DNA of 64,000 bases from Sapria himalayana (Eukaryota; Streptophyta; Magnoliopsida; Malpighiales; Rafflesiaceae). Shown here one piece after another: positions 63,900 through 64,000 of this stretch (position 1 is the stretch's first letter; the number at the start of each line of letters is the position of its first letter). Both the position numbers and the translations under genes were made by a program. Below the pieces are notes generated by a model. That model had not been told where the DNA came from, made no database searches, and saw only the letters and a list, made by a program, of their open reading frames with translations. Location: contig JAREIK010012286.1 of NCBI GenBank assembly GCA_029783825.1, positions 1 to 64,000 on the forward strand, in the 5' to 3' direction.

Positions 63900-64000
63900 A
63901 GTCTCACCACCACCACACCATACCTAGTATCGTAGTATGTGAACAGTCTATCAACTTCTCGTAAATGAACCCTTCAGGTGGCTCTTCCATGTTCATGCAC

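Larger units (their letters stand above)
62645..64000 (-). mobile_element. hAT-family DNA transposon, 3' part, truncated by window edge
   Basis: The element starts abruptly at TAGCGGTGTCAAACGGGCC, the terminal sequence type of many plant hAT elements, preceded by TATATATA as a possible 8-bp target duplication. The first 250 bp are extremely GC-rich with repeated CACGGC/GCCGTG motifs. AT-rich DNA follows, then the C-terminal transposase exon on the minus strand. Only the 3' portion lies in the window, so the other terminus and the second target duplication cannot be seen. Confidence 0.85.

Overview
The window is nuclear DNA from a flowering plant, very AT-rich and almost entirely repetitive. 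The evidence is plant-type CACTA (En/Spm) transposons with TNP2 and Transposase_24 genes, a plant-type hAT element, and captured exons of plant genes that still carry introns. A monocot is possible, but nothing here proves the lineage. I see no intact single-copy host gene, rRNA, true tRNA gene, CRISPR array or bacterial-style gene.

The background is one huge degenerate GATA/GACA tetranucleotide array. It survives as five blocks on the same strand: 1-250, 15099-25378, 36061-38127, 38677-40676 and 54954-62644. Together they hold about 22 kb. The Ile-Tyr-Leu-Ser ORFs on the minus strand are by-products of this repeat. Insertions have split the array: CACTA element A (251-15095, plus), a CACTA-derived block B (25379 to about 35640, minus), a TG...CA-bounded interruption of about 0.55 kb (38128-38676), CACTA element C (about 40677-54953, minus), and an hAT element entering from the right (62645 onward).

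Element A is structurally complete, with CACTA/TAGTG termini, an AAT target-site duplication and subterminal TAGCTAGGGA-type repeats. Both of its genes are broken by stops and frameshifts. Its 3' part holds a tandem duplication of about 1.1-1.2 kb, each copy with a GC-rich triplet-repeat core in otherwise AT-rich DNA. Element C has the same two genes, also broken. Block B keeps only the 3' end and the tail of the second gene. All three share a TAG stop at the same place in the second gene.

The most notable content is hidden in B and C: exon-level fragments of host genes, all antisense to the plus strand and parallel to the element genes. C carries four exons of STT3, the catalytic subunit of oligosaccharyltransferase (52694-53289). 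B carries one exon of SDF2, an ER MIR-domain protein (27888-27996), and an N-terminal part of a TBL/DUF231 cell-wall O-acetyltransferase-like gene (34088-34803). All are decayed and cannot encode working proteins. They mark this CACTA family as a gene-capturing lineage. The only long undamaged coding segment is the C-terminal part of the hAT transposase at the right edge (63369-63899, minus).
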